Of a DNA stretch of 64,000 bases, positions 10,081 to 19,672 are shown piece by piece. The translations under genes were made by a program, and so were the position numbers. The stretch is taken from contig NZ_ML119081.1 of the NCBI RefSeq assembly GCF_003789055.1, forward strand, positions 310,001-374,000, in the 5' to 3' direction. The number at the start of each line of letters is the position of its first letter. Positions within the stretch are counted from its first letter, which is position 1. The notes beneath the pieces are model-generated. The model was not told the DNA's origin. It did not search any database and was given only the letters and a program-made list of their open reading frames with translations. Source of the DNA: Histidinibacterium lentulum (GTDB taxonomy: Bacteria; Pseudomonadota; Alphaproteobacteria; Rhodobacterales; Rhodobacteraceae).

Positions 10081-10491
10081 GTGACCGCGCCCGAGGAGGC
10101 CGACCTCTTTCTCGTCCCGCTTCTCGACGGCAACCATGCCCTCGCGCAGGTCGCGGCCCCGCCGTCGGTGGACCATGTCGACATCCTGCTGACCCTGTCG
10201 CGCGACACCGCTCCGCGCCGGATCGCGCGGGAGGAGGTCGTCGCCGCCCTCCGCGTGCCCGTGGCACCCTTCGTCGAGGGTCACTGGAGCGTCATCGGCT
10301 ACGACACGCTCCCCCGTCCCGGCGTGACCGTCCCGGACTCGGTGACCGAGCCCGGCCTCGTGGAAGCCTTTCTCAACGCCTGCCACGGTCTTTACCCATG
10401 GGACGGCTTCCCGAGGCGGGACCTTTTCGACGACATGCTGGCCCCCGGAGTGGAGCCTCCGGCCGCGCGCCGGATGCGATCGGAGTTCTGA
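10081..10491 (+). CDS. Hypothetical protein (GTG start)
   Basis: 136-residue soluble protein beginning with GTG at 10081, just after a GAGGTG ribosome site and ten bases after the preceding gene. The opening DLFLVPLLDGNHALAQVAAP resembles in outline the beta-strand start of immunity-26-type proteins, but the match is weak and I would not assign that family. The middle contains EGHWSVIGYDTLPRPG. The C-terminus FLNACHGLYPWDGFPRRDLF is rich in aromatics. Function unknown. It is probably in an operon with its neighbours on both sides. Confidence 0.65.
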   Translation: MTAPEEADLFLVPLLDGNHALAQVAAPPSVDHVDILLTLSRDTAPRRIAREEVVAALRVPVAPFVEGHWSVIGYDTLPRPGVTVPDSVTEPGLVEAFLNACHGLYPWDGFPRRDLFDDMLAPGVEPPAARRMRSEF

Positions 10492-10537
10492 CCGCCGCGG
10501 AAGGAACCTCTCCGCCCGGCTCCGACGTTGGCTCGCC

Positions 10538-10981
10538 ATGGCCCACTACCCCCGACCCGGCCCCGGGCGGCGCCTCGCCCTCGCCGTCATGCAGGCGGCG
10601 GGCTTCGCTCTGGCGATCTTCGCGGCGCTCGTCTTCCGGTCGAACCGATGCGCCATCGGCGCCGCCGGGTCGGATTTTGCGCTCTGGCCGCCGCAGCGGT
10701 TCCAGCTCGCGGATCTGTCGGCCCTGGCCCTGCTTTTCGCGCTCTTCCTCCTTTTCACCGTTCCGACGGTCCGCGCCGGCCCGGGGCCGCGCTCGAGGCG
10801 GCTCAAACGCTCCTTCTTCGCCCTCTTCGTCGCAGGTCTCGCCATCGCCGTGGTGGCGGGACCGACGCCGACATGCGATACCGGGCTCACACCGCTCGGC
10901 GCCGCCGCGGTGATCGCCGCGATCGGGCTTGGCCTCCGCCTGCTGCTGGTGCAGCTTGCAGGCCATGACCGAAAGACTTGA
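10538..10981 (+). CDS. Small integral membrane protein of unknown function
   Basis: 147-residue protein with four predicted membrane spans: LALAVMQAAGFALAIFAALVF near residue 15, LADLSALALLFALFLLFTV near 60, SFFALFVAGLAIAVVAG near 92 and GAAAVIAAIGLGLRLLLVQLA near the end. Two cysteines (SNRCAIG and PTCDTG) lie in loops predicted to be on the same side. No family recognised. Its 3' end overlaps the start of the HD-domain gene by 17 bases, supporting co-translation. Confidence 0.65.
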   Translation: MAHYPRPGPGRRLALAVMQAAGFALAIFAALVFRSNRCAIGAAGSDFALWPPQRFQLADLSALALLFALFLLFTVPTVRAGPGPRSRRLKRSFFALFVAGLAIAVVAGPTPTCDTGLTPLGAAAVIAAIGLGLRLLLVQLAGHDRKT

Positions 10982-12032
10982 CCGTCACCTCGCCTTCCTC
11001 GTCGCCGCGGACCGGCTGAAGACCGCGACCGGCGAAGCCGTCCTGATGGATGGCAGCCGCCGCGAGAACCTTGCCGAACGGGCCTGGCACCGCGCCCTCT
11101 GGGCGCTGCTTTGTGCCGGTCCCGCCGATGGGGCGCCGGACCGGCTCATCGCGCTCTGCCTCGTCGCGGATCTCGCCGTCGAGACCATCGCCCTGCTGCC
11201 TCCCGATCAGGCTGCCACGCTCGAGTCCCTCCGGCAGGAGGCCTCGGCCGCCGCCACTGCCGAGGCCCGCGCTCTCCGGCGCATCGCGCTTGCCCAGGAC
11301 CTGATGCAGCAGATCGGCGCGGGGCCGCTCGCCCGCCCCGAGCTTGAGGCGCTGACGACGGCCCTCGACATCGGTCCCGCCGCCGCGCTGGCGGACGACT
11401 GGCCGGAGCTTCACGCCCATCTCGCGGCGCTGCTTTCGGGCCGCGGCAGGCCCGCGCCCGACCCTCTCGGCGCGCGCTTGAGGTTCCTCGCCGAGGCGGA
11501 CCGGCTGAAATCGGTCCTACGCGGCACCACCATCTTCGACGGCACCCGCCGCGAGACCTCGGCCGAGCATTCCTGGCACCTCGCTCTCTTCGCCCTCACG
11601 CTGGGAGAGCATGCGGTCGACCCGCCCGATCCTGCCCGGGCCGTGCGGATGCTGCTCCTGCACGACCTCGTCGAGATCGACGCCGGCGATGCGCCCATCC
11701 ACGGCAACCACGACCCCGCGGCACAGGAAGAGGCGGAACTCCGCGCCGCCGAACGGCTCTATGGCCTGCTTCCCTCCCCCCAGGACGCCGCGCTCCGCGC
11801 GATCTGGGACGAGTTCGAGGCCGCCCGGAGCGTGGACGCGGTCTTTGCCAGGTCCATCGACCGCGTGCAGCCCGTGCTGGCCAATCTCGCCACCGGCGGC
11901 GGGACGTGGACGGAGTATTCCGTCACCCGCGCCCAGCTCGAAACGCGTGTTGGGGACAAGGTACGGCGCGGGGCGCCGATCCTCTGGGACGCCCTGGTGC
12001 CGCGCCTCGACGCCTGGTTCGGCCCGGCCTGA
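10965..12032 (+). CDS. Tandem HD-domain protein with a degenerate first copy
   Basis: 355-residue protein built from two related HD-fold halves. Residues 1-165 (FLVAADRLKTATGEAVLMDG near the start) align by eye with residues 170-355 (FLAEADRLKSVLRGTTIFDG). The second half keeps the metal ligands of HD phosphohydrolases: AEHSWHLAL, LLLHDLVEIDAGD and a later aspartate in ARSVDAVFARSIDRVQP. In the first half the HD pair reads LVADLAVET, so the histidine is gone and it cannot bind metal in the usual way. By family, the C-terminal half is a YfbR-like nucleotide or general HD phosphohydrolase; substrate unknown. The start at 10965 matches the repeat boundary; an upstream ATG at 10929 is in frame but less likely. 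Confidence 0.85.
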   Translation: MTERLDRHLAFLVAADRLKTATGEAVLMDGSRRENLAERAWHRALWALLCAGPADGAPDRLIALCLVADLAVETIALLPPDQAATLESLRQEASAAATAEARALRRIALAQDLMQQIGAGPLARPELEALTTALDIGPAAALADDWPELHAHLAALLSGRGRPAPDPLGARLRFLAEADRLKSVLRGTTIFDGTRRETSAEHSWHLALFALTLGEHAVDPPDPARAVRMLLLHDLVEIDAGDAPIHGNHDPAAQEEAELRAAERLYGLLPSPQDAALRAIWDEFEAARSVDAVFARSIDRVQPVLANLATGGGTWTEYSVTRAQLETRVGDKVRRGAPILWDALVPRLDAWFGPA

Positions 12033-12041
12033 GCCACCCCG

Positions 12042-12854
12042 TCAGGCCGCCTCGAAACTGACCTTGCGCCTCAGGAACTGGGTAGCGCGGGCCGACACCT
12101 TCTTCGGGTCGCCCGTGGTCAGGAAGGCGTGCCCGGTGCCGCTGCCCAGCATTTCCGGCCGTCGCCCGAGGTAGTCGGCAAGGCTTTCGGCAACGAGATT
12201 GGCCTGGCTGAACACCATGACCTTCGGTCCGAGAGCGTCCTGAAACACATCGGCCATCAGCGGATAGTGCGTGCAGCCCAGAACCGCGGCGTCCGGGGAC
12301 GGCATCTTGCGCTTCAGCGCATCCACATGGGACCGCACCAGCGCCTCGGCGAGGATCATGTCCCCCTCCTCGATCGCATCCACCACGCCGCCGCAGGCCT
12401 GCGCCTCGACGTCGACGCCGATGGCCCGGAACGCGAGTTCCCTCTGGAAGGCGCGGCTCGAGACCGTGGCGGGCGTCGCGAACAGCGCCACATGCTTGAC
12501 CGCCACCTCGCGCGGCGGGGAATTGTCGCCCCACTGCCGTTCCGTAAGCGCCTCGATCAGCGGTACGAAGACGCCGAGCACGCGCTTGTCCTTCGGCACC
12601 CAGCTTTCCTGCATCCGCCGCAGGGCCGCCGCGGAGGCGGTGTTGCAGGCGAGGATCACCAGATCGCAGCCCGCCTCGAACAGCCGCGCCACGCCCCGCG
12701 TCGTCAGCTCGAAGATGTCGTCGCTGTCCCGCACGCCATAGGGCGCGTGCGCGTTGTCGCCGTAATAGACCAGCGGCACGTCCGGCAACCGCCTCGCCAC
12801 CGCGTCGTGCACGGTCAGCCCGCCAAGCCCGCTATCGAAGATCCCCACTGCCAT
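12042..12854 (-). CDS. murI: Glutamate racemase
   Basis: 270-residue glutamate racemase, which supplies D-glutamate for peptidoglycan. Motifs are [10 protein letters not shown] near residue 6, [13 protein letters not shown] near 30, [14 protein letters not shown] near 66 (first catalytic cysteine) and [10 protein letters not shown] near 190 (second catalytic cysteine). Length is normal. The gene overlaps the upstream acyltransferase end by 23 bases on the same strand. It converges with the HD gene with only nine bases between them, so transcription interference or a shared terminator is likely. Confidence 0.96.
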   Translation of the reverse strand: MAVGIFDSGLGGLTVHDAVARRLPDVPLVYYGDNAHAPYGVRDSDDIFELTTRGVARLFEAGCDLVILACNTASAAALRRMQESWVPKDKRVLGVFVPLIEALTERQWGDNSPPREVAVKHVALFATPATVSSRAFQRELAFRAIGVDVEAQACGGVVDAIEEGDMILAEALVRSHVDALKRKMPSPDAAVLGCTHYPLMADVFQDALGPKVMVFSQANLVAESLADYLGRRPEMLGSGTGHAFLTTGDPKKVSARATQFLRRKVSFEAA

Positions 12855-13764
12855 CTTGCCTCGTGCCCCTCTGACGGCCCTTTGGGCGGGCCTTGTATTT
12901 GTCCTCGAACTCGACGCCCAGATTGTCAGAGGAGATGGGCTTTGGCGAGAGCGCGTAGGTGGCGCGACGCAGATGCGTCATCATCGCCCTGGGATCCCCG
13001 CGCAGGGCGTCGATCTCCGCCCGCGGCATCGGCTCCCCGACTACGACCCGGCAGGGCGTTCCCGTCCGTCTGCGGAATTCGCGGATCAGCATGCCCATGC
13101 GGATGGTCGAATGCACATGGCTCGCGATCTGGAACAGGCGGCTGTTGGCCCCCTCGAAGAAGATCGGCACGACGGTGGCCTCGGACCGCGCGATCATCTT
13201 GGCGGTGAAGGTGCGCCAGCCCGGGTCCATGGGCTGCGCGAAGGGCTTTCCGGCGGTCGACACCGTGCCGCCCGGAAAGATCCCGATGGCGCCGCCCTGG
13301 CCCAGATACCGCAGCGCCTCCGCCCGGGTCTCGAGGTTCTGGCGCGCGGCCTCCTTGGTGTCGTCGAAACTGATGGGCAGGATCACCCGTTCGAGATCCG
13401 GAGCGCGGCGGAAGATGTGATGCGCCAGCACCCGGAAATCCCCACCGCGGCGTTCGCTCAGGATGCGCCCCATGATGAGCCCGTCCAGAACGCCGTAGGG
13501 ATGGTTTGCCACCACCACCAGCGGCCCCTCGCGCGGGATGCTCTCGAGGCTGCCGCCCATCACCTCGACGGTTATGCCGTAGCGATCGCAGATCACCTGC
13601 CAGAAATCACGGCCCTGCGCGACCTCGCGGTCATAGCCCATGGCGAGCCCGATCAGCGACAGCCGCCCGGTGACGTTCTCCATCACCCGGATGACCAGCC
13701 TGCCGCCCCGTGTGGTGGCGGACGGAGCGTAGGAGATATCCCGAGCGACGTGACGGTCGTCCAT
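12832..13764 (-). CDS. Lysophospholipid acyltransferase family protein
   Basis: 310-residue acyltransferase of the PlsC-like fold, likely membrane-associated and acting in phospholipid or ornithine-lipid synthesis. The HX4D catalytic motif reads [15 protein letters not shown] near residue 90. The substrate motif is [10 protein letters not shown] near 170, and a later region [17 protein letters not shown] fits block III. An open frame extends upstream to 13863, but [14 protein letters not shown] at 13764 is the more protein-like start. It overlaps murI. Acceptor lipid unknown. Confidence 0.85.
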   Translation of the reverse strand: MDDRHVARDISYAPSATTRGGRLVIRVMENVTGRLSLIGLAMGYDREVAQGRDFWQVICDRYGITVEVMGGSLESIPREGPLVVVANHPYGVLDGLIMGRILSERRGGDFRVLAHHIFRRAPDLERVILPISFDDTKEAARQNLETRAEALRYLGQGGAIGIFPGGTVSTAGKPFAQPMDPGWRTFTAKMIARSEATVVPIFFEGANSRLFQIASHVHSTIRMGMLIREFRRRTGTPCRVVVGEPMPRAEIDALRGDPRAMMTHLRRATYALSPKPISSDNLGVEFEDKYKARPKGRQRGTRQDGSGDLR

Positions 13765-13923
13765 GGCTTCCGTTTCGAAGGATGACTGTGGCCGTAGTGA
13801 TAGCCGGGCAATTGGCCCACAGAAAGAGCAAAGACTCCTCTTTGGTGACGTCGCGACTCGCATCGGATTTGCCTGATCCCCATGTCAGGCGCTAACAAGG
13901 GACCGCGCGCACGGGGGAACGAC

Positions 13924-14829
13924 ATGGACTGGGACAAGCTGAGGATCTTTCACGCCGTGGCGGACGCGGGCAGCCTGACCGCGGCGGGCGACCGGCTGCA
14001 CCTCAGCCAGTCTGCCGTCAGCCGCCAGATTCGCGCCCTCGAGGAAAGCCTGAACACCACCCTGTTCCACCGACACGCCCGCGGGCTGATCCTGACCGAG
14101 CAGGGCGAACTGCTGTTCGACGCCACCAAGTCCATGAACAAGCGGCTCGAAGCCGCCTCCGCGCGCATCCGCGACAGCGAGGAGGAGGTCTTCGGCGAAC
14201 TCCGCGTAACCACGACCATCGGGTTCGGCACGCTCTGGCTCGCGCCCCGCCTCGTGAAGCTTTATGAGACCTATCCCGAGTTGAAGATCGACCTCATGCT
14301 CGAGGAGCGCGTGCTCGACCTGCCCATGCGCGAGGCCGATGTGGCGATCCGCATGAAGGAGCCGTCCCAGGCCGATCTGATCCGCAAGCGGCTGATGAGC
14401 GTCCACATGCGGCTCTTCGCAAGCCGGGACTACCTCGCCTCCATGCCGCCCGTCAAAGAGCTCTCGGACCTCCGCAACCTGCGGCTGGTCTGCCAGAATC
14501 CCAACTCGGCGCAGGTCTCGGCCTCCGCCTCGCTGACCCAGCACCTCCTCAGCTACGATCTGCCCAGCCTGCTGACCGTCAACAACTATTTCGGCGTGCT
14601 TCAGGCGGTGAAGAACCATCTCGGAGTCGGTGTCCTGCCCGACTATGTGGTCGAGGATTTCCCGGAGCTGGTGCGCGTCCTTCCCGATGTGGAAAGCGCC
14701 GAAGTGCCTGTTTTCCTTGCCTATCCGGAAGAGCTGCGACAATCCAAGCGCGTTGCCGCCTTCCGCGATTTCGTGCAGGAGGAGATCATCGCCCACCGCC
14801 GGAAACTGCGCGACAAGGAGGTCGCCTGA
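13924..14829 (+). CDS. LysR family transcriptional regulator
   Basis: 301-residue LysR-type regulator. The N-terminal helix-turn-helix reads DKLRIFHAVADAGSLTAAGDRLHLSQSAVSRQIRALEE in outline (residues 4-41). It is followed by a linker helix and a periplasmic-binding-like effector domain containing LMLEERVLDLPMREADVAIR and NNYFGVLQAVKNHLGVGVLPDYVV. The ATG at 13924 is preferred to one 14 codons upstream. It is divergent from the acyltransferase gene across 159 bases. The target is not evident. The 3' side leads into a probable small RNA with a terminator at 14978-15004. Confidence 0.92.
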   Translation: MDWDKLRIFHAVADAGSLTAAGDRLHLSQSAVSRQIRALEESLNTTLFHRHARGLILTEQGELLFDATKSMNKRLEAASARIRDSEEEVFGELRVTTTIGFGTLWLAPRLVKLYETYPELKIDLMLEERVLDLPMREADVAIRMKEPSQADLIRKRLMSVHMRLFASRDYLASMPPVKELSDLRNLRLVCQNPNSAQVSASASLTQHLLSYDLPSLLTVNNYFGVLQAVKNHLGVGVLPDYVVEDFPELVRVLPDVESAEVPVFLAYPEELRQSKRVAAFRDFVQEEIIAHRRKLRDKEVA

Positions 14830-14889
14830 GCCTTCCCTTCCGTGAGGCATGACCGCAACGCATGGCGGCTTTGTGCCTGCGTAAGCAGC

Positions 14890-15004
14890 AATGAACTTGA
14901 TCGTTCAGAACCTGCCGCTTATTTCGTCACTTGCAGGCGGCAAGGTCTTGCCTCCTTCATACCTCCCTGTTGGACTTAGCCGGGCTTCATGCCCGGCTTT
15001 TTTT
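14890..15004 (+). ncRNA. Candidate small RNA or LysR 3'-UTR RNA with two anti-Shine-Dalgarno CCTCC motifs
   Basis: About 150 bases downstream of the lysR stop end in a strong intrinsic terminator. Just before the terminator, CCTCC occurs twice (14951-14955 and 14962-14966) in a stretch predicted to be unpaired. This layout, CU-rich anti-ribosome-site loops followed by a terminator, is typical of alphaproteobacterial regulatory RNAs. The 5' end is a guess. It could instead be processed from the lysR transcript. A short open frame starting at 14891 runs through the terminator and is not convincing as a gene. Confidence 0.5.
14978..15004 (+). terminator. Intrinsic terminator (AGCCGGGC stem, T7 tail)
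   Basis: Perfect 8-bp stem AGCCGGGC/GCCCGGCT around a 5-base TTCAT loop, followed directly by seven T residues. One of the two best intrinsic terminators in the window. It ends the lysR transcript or the small RNA candidate. Confidence 0.92.
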
Positions 15005-15049
15005 ATCTCGAAGACCCCCGCGGCCAGACCGGCCCGTCCCGGCCCTTCG

Positions 15050-15242
15050 GACGGCTCCAGTCCAACGAGACCGTAGATCTCGATGATTTCCGGCGACCAC
15101 GCGACCTCGCCCCCGCGCAGGTCCCATCGCCAATGGCCGATGGCGAGCTCCTGTCCGTGAGCGAACGGGTCGAGCATTCCACGAAGTCCTCGGACGCATA
15201 ATCGGCCGGCGGGGATGACGATATCGGGACCTCCAGTCGCAT
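15050..15242 (-). pseudogene. PAS-domain remnant
   Basis: On the minus strand, two adjacent frames together read ADYASEDFVE, then after a frame change MLDPFAHGQELAIGHWRW and DLRGGEVAWSPEIIEIYGL. The block GHWRW...VAWSPEIIEIYGL is the classic start of a PAS sensor domain, as in PAS histidine kinases or diguanylate cyclases. After about 40 residues the similarity ends in the terminator region, with no kinase or output domain. I read this as a decayed 5' fragment of a sensor gene. A short independent gene is possible but less likely. Confidence 0.45.
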
Positions 15243-15345
15243 GTCCTTACGTCAGGTGGAACGCGGCGGGAAACGGGCGCCGCCATTGCTCCGCCCGCGG
15301 GCCTGACATAGACGAGGCGGACCCTTGGCAGCCGGACCGACGCGC

Positions 15346-17505
<2,160 letters not shown>

Positions 17506-17566
17506 CACCTCCCCTTGCGAGGCGGGCGCGCAGTCTCTACCTTTTCGGCTCAGACATGAGGTTCCG

Positions 17567-17803
17567 ATGCCCATAACCGCCCATGAGATCGAGGCGCTCC
17601 TGCGCGAGAGCTTCCCCGAGGCGCAGATCACCGTCGAAGGCGATGACGGCGCCCATTTCGCCGCCCAGGTCGTCGACGAGAGCTTTCGCGGCCTGAACCG
17701 CGTTCAGCAGCAGCGCGCGGTCTATGCCGCCCTCAAGGGCAAGATGGACGGCTCGAACGGCGACCTCCACGCGCTGGCGCTCACCACGCGGGCGCCCGAC
17801 TGA
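17567..17803 (+). CDS. bolA: BolA family protein
   Basis: 78-residue BolA-fold protein, partner of monothiol glutaredoxins in Fe-S cluster trafficking and regulation. It has the expected pattern: ITAHEIEALLRESFPEAQI at the N-terminus, then DGAHFAAQVVDESFRGLNRVQQQRAVYAAL, with a conserved histidine in GAHF and the FxGLxxVxxQRxVY helix. The matching glutaredoxin (grxD) is two genes downstream, so this is the common alphaproteobacterial bolA-grx4 arrangement. Confidence 0.95.
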   Translation: MPITAHEIEALLRESFPEAQITVEGDDGAHFAAQVVDESFRGLNRVQQQRAVYAALKGKMDGSNGDLHALALTTRAPD

Positions 17804-17834
17804 CACACCAACGAACCGGATTGAGAGGTACGCG

Positions 17835-18074
17835 ATCAAGTTACTGCCGCTCATACTCCTCCTGCCCTTCGCCGCGGTCTTCACCCAGGCCGCCCGCATG
17901 GAATACCGGCGCTGGGTACGCCACGGCCCCTCGGGGAACGCGCGGGCGAACTTTCCGATCGACGAGACCGCTCCGGGCTACGAACCGCCCGCAGACGAAG
18001 AGACGGAAGACCGCTCGTCAGACATGGACCGCACCGGGCCAGAGCCCCGGGTACAGAACGGAGAGACACCTTGA
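17835..18074 (+). CDS. Small membrane-anchored protein with an apparent ATC start
   Basis: About 79 residues. The reading frame IKLLPLILLLPFAAVFTQAA is a clear signal-anchor. It is followed by RMEYRRWVRHGPSGNARANF and an acidic, Pro-rich tail of about 45 residues that reaches the start of grxD (4-base overlap). No ATG, GTG or TTG lies in frame at a sensible place. The best ribosome site, GAGAGG at 17823-17828, is six bases before an ATC at 17835. This implies either a rare ATC initiation codon or a mutated ATG. Homologues would be expected to start MKLLPL. The gene is easily missed by automatic callers. Function unknown; position suggests a link with BolA/Grx4. Confidence 0.6.
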   Translation: MKLLPLILLLPFAAVFTQAARMEYRRWVRHGPSGNARANFPIDETAPGYEPPADEETEDRSSDMDRTGPEPRVQNGETP

Positions 18075-18439
18075 CCACCGCCACCGCCGAAGACCGGATT
18101 CGGGACACCGTCACCTCGAATGACGTCGTGCTCTTCATGAAGGGCACGAAGACCATGCCGCAATGCGGCTTTTCCAGCCGCGTGGCCGGTGTGCTGAACT
18201 ACATGGGCGTGGAGTTCGCCGATGTGAACGTCCTCGCCGACGAGGCGATCCGCCAGGGAATCAAGGACTACTCCGACTGGCCCACGATCCCCCAGCTCTA
18301 TGTGAAGGGCGAATTCGTGGGCGGCTGCGACATCGTCACCGAGATGACGCTGTCGGGAGAACTCGACCAGCTCTTCGAGGCGAAGAACATCGCCTATTCG
18401 AAGGACGCCGCCGAGAAGATCCGCGAAGCCAACGCCTGA
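18071..18439 (+). CDS. grxD: Monothiol glutaredoxin Grx4/GrxD
   Basis: 122-residue CGFS-type monothiol glutaredoxin, which carries a bridging 2Fe-2S cluster and hands clusters on together with BolA. Key motifs are VVLFMKGTKTMPQCGFSSRV (active cysteine near residue 34), SDWPTIPQLYVKGEFVGGCD (TIPQ loop near 72) and the GGCD glutathione-binding motif. It starts with TTG at 18071, overlapping the previous frame by four bases, which supports co-translation in the bolA-grxD unit. It converges with zapA. Confidence 0.96.
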   Translation: MTTATAEDRIRDTVTSNDVVLFMKGTKTMPQCGFSSRVAGVLNYMGVEFADVNVLADEAIRQGIKDYSDWPTIPQLYVKGEFVGGCDIVTEMTLSGELDQLFEAKNIAYSKDAAEKIREANA

Positions 18440-18454
18440 TACTGCGGAAGACCT

Positions 18455-18484
18455 GCAGGCTGGACGGGAGCCGATCCAGCCTGC
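18455..18484. terminator. Bidirectional hairpin between grxD and zapA
   Basis: Perfect 10-bp stem GCAGGCTGGA/TCCAGCCTGC around a 10-base loop, exactly between two convergent genes. It lacks a T run on either side, so it may act as a weak or factor-assisted terminator for both strands. Confidence 0.55.
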
Positions 18485-18499
18485 CCTCTGCACGGGCGG

Positions 18500-18898
18500 T
18501 CAGCCTGCGGCGCGCTCCTCGATCTCGTCCGCCAGCGATTCTGCCCGGGCGGCAAGCTCGGCCAGGGTCTCGGTGACCTCCTGCGGCACGACGGGAACCT
18601 CGACCCGCTCGGGCTCCGGCACGGCCCGGGTTTCCAGCGACTGGACCTGCCCGCGCAGGTCGGCGGCGAGCCGCTCCGCCGCCTTCAGGCGGTCCTCGAG
18701 CCCGGCGGTCTTGTCGGCGAGCATCAGCCCGGCCATCAGAAGCATCCGCGACTCCGACAGCCGCCCGATCTGGGAGGCGAGGGCCGAGGCCTCGTGATCC
18801 AGCATCCCGGCGGCCGCGTGAAGGAACGCCTCCTCGCCCTCCTGGCACGCCACTTCGAAGGAGCGCCCGCCGATCGTGATCTCCACCTGGGGCATCAT
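18500..18898 (-). CDS. zapA: Cell division protein ZapA
   Basis: 132-residue ZapA-like protein that bundles FtsZ filaments at the division ring. The N-terminal domain [21 protein letters not shown] with [20 protein letters not shown] is the ZapA globular part, followed by a coiled coil ([20 protein letters not shown]) and a longer acidic tail typical of alphaproteobacterial members. Either of two consecutive ATGs (18898 or 18895) may start it. The first overlaps the upstream coiled-coil gene stop by four bases, so the two are probably co-translated. Confidence 0.88.
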   Translation of the reverse strand: MMPQVEITIGGRSFEVACQEGEEAFLHAAAGMLDHEASALASQIGRLSESRMLLMAGLMLADKTAGLEDRLKAAERLAADLRGQVQSLETRAVPEPERVEVPVVPQEVTETLAELAARAESLADEIEERAAG

Positions 18899-19422
18899 GC
18901 TCCCTCCCGGGCCAGCGGTCGAAGCTCCGCGATCACCGCGTCGATCTCCGCAACTTCCGTCTCGCGCAGGGCCTTGAGGCTGTCGATCTCCGCCAGCATG
19001 GCCTTGTTGACCAGATGCGCCTCGGCCACGTCCCGGGCCATCGCCTCTCGCAGGCTGGCCGCCACCGCGCGCAGCTCGGCGTTCAGCTGCTTGATCCGCT
19101 CCATCTCTTCGCCCAGCGAGGCGAGACGGCCGCGCCCCTCCCGGAGCGCCTCCTCCAGCCCGGCGATCTTCTCGTCCTGCCGCTCCTTGAGCCGCGCCAC
19201 GCGCGCCTCGAGAGCGGCGCTGGCGCGCTTTTCCTCCTCGAGACGCTGTTCCAGCTCCTCGCGCGCGGCTTCCGCTGCGGCCACGGCCTCGGCATCCAGC
19301 GCAGGAACGTCCGGCGCCTCCGCGGGCGGGGCCGCCGGCGGCGTCGCCATGCTCTCCACCCCTGCCCTGATCCTGTCGAGCGCGCGGGTGATGCGGCCTT
19401 CCAGCTCTGCGATGTCGTCCAT
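18895..19422 (-). CDS. Coiled-coil protein co-transcribed with zapA
   Basis: 175-residue protein dominated by heptad-rich helix. After [21 protein letters not shown] and an Ala/Pro linker (residues 25-45), a coiled coil runs from about 50 to 145 with segments such as [20 protein letters not shown]. The C-terminus has [20 protein letters not shown]. No enzyme motif. Genes of this kind commonly precede zapA in Rhodobacteraceae, so a division-site or FtsZ-associated scaffold role is a reasonable inference. A longer upstream frame runs antisense into tkt and is rejected. Confidence 0.82.
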   Translation of the reverse strand: MDDIAELEGRITRALDRIRAGVESMATPPAAPPAEAPDVPALDAEAVAAAEAAREELEQRLEEEKRASAALEARVARLKERQDEKIAGLEEALREGRGRLASLGEEMERIKQLNAELRAVAASLREAMARDVAEAHLVNKAMLAEIDSLKALRETEVAEIDAVIAELRPLAREGA

Positions 19423-19672
19423 ACGCCCGTTCCTCGTGCCCTGCGCCGTCCGCCGCCGGTGTCTTTGGTCTGCCCGTCGCGGTTCCGCGGCCTGCCCGCT
19501 TTTCGCGCCCAGCCTCGAATCGGGCGCTCGGAACTGGAGCGTAAGCCATCCCATCCGGACCGGCAAATGGCCCGAGCTCAATGGTGCCAAGCACTTGGCA
19601 GCCATGCTTGAACTTGCGCCCCGCGCTGCTAAGACGCGGGCGACCCTTCGACCGCCAAAAAGGAAGAGCCCC

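Noticed and set aside
14891-15076. A 61-codon open frame starting MNLIVQNLPLISS
   Set aside because: It reads straight through a strong intrinsic terminator and lacks a convincing ribosome site.
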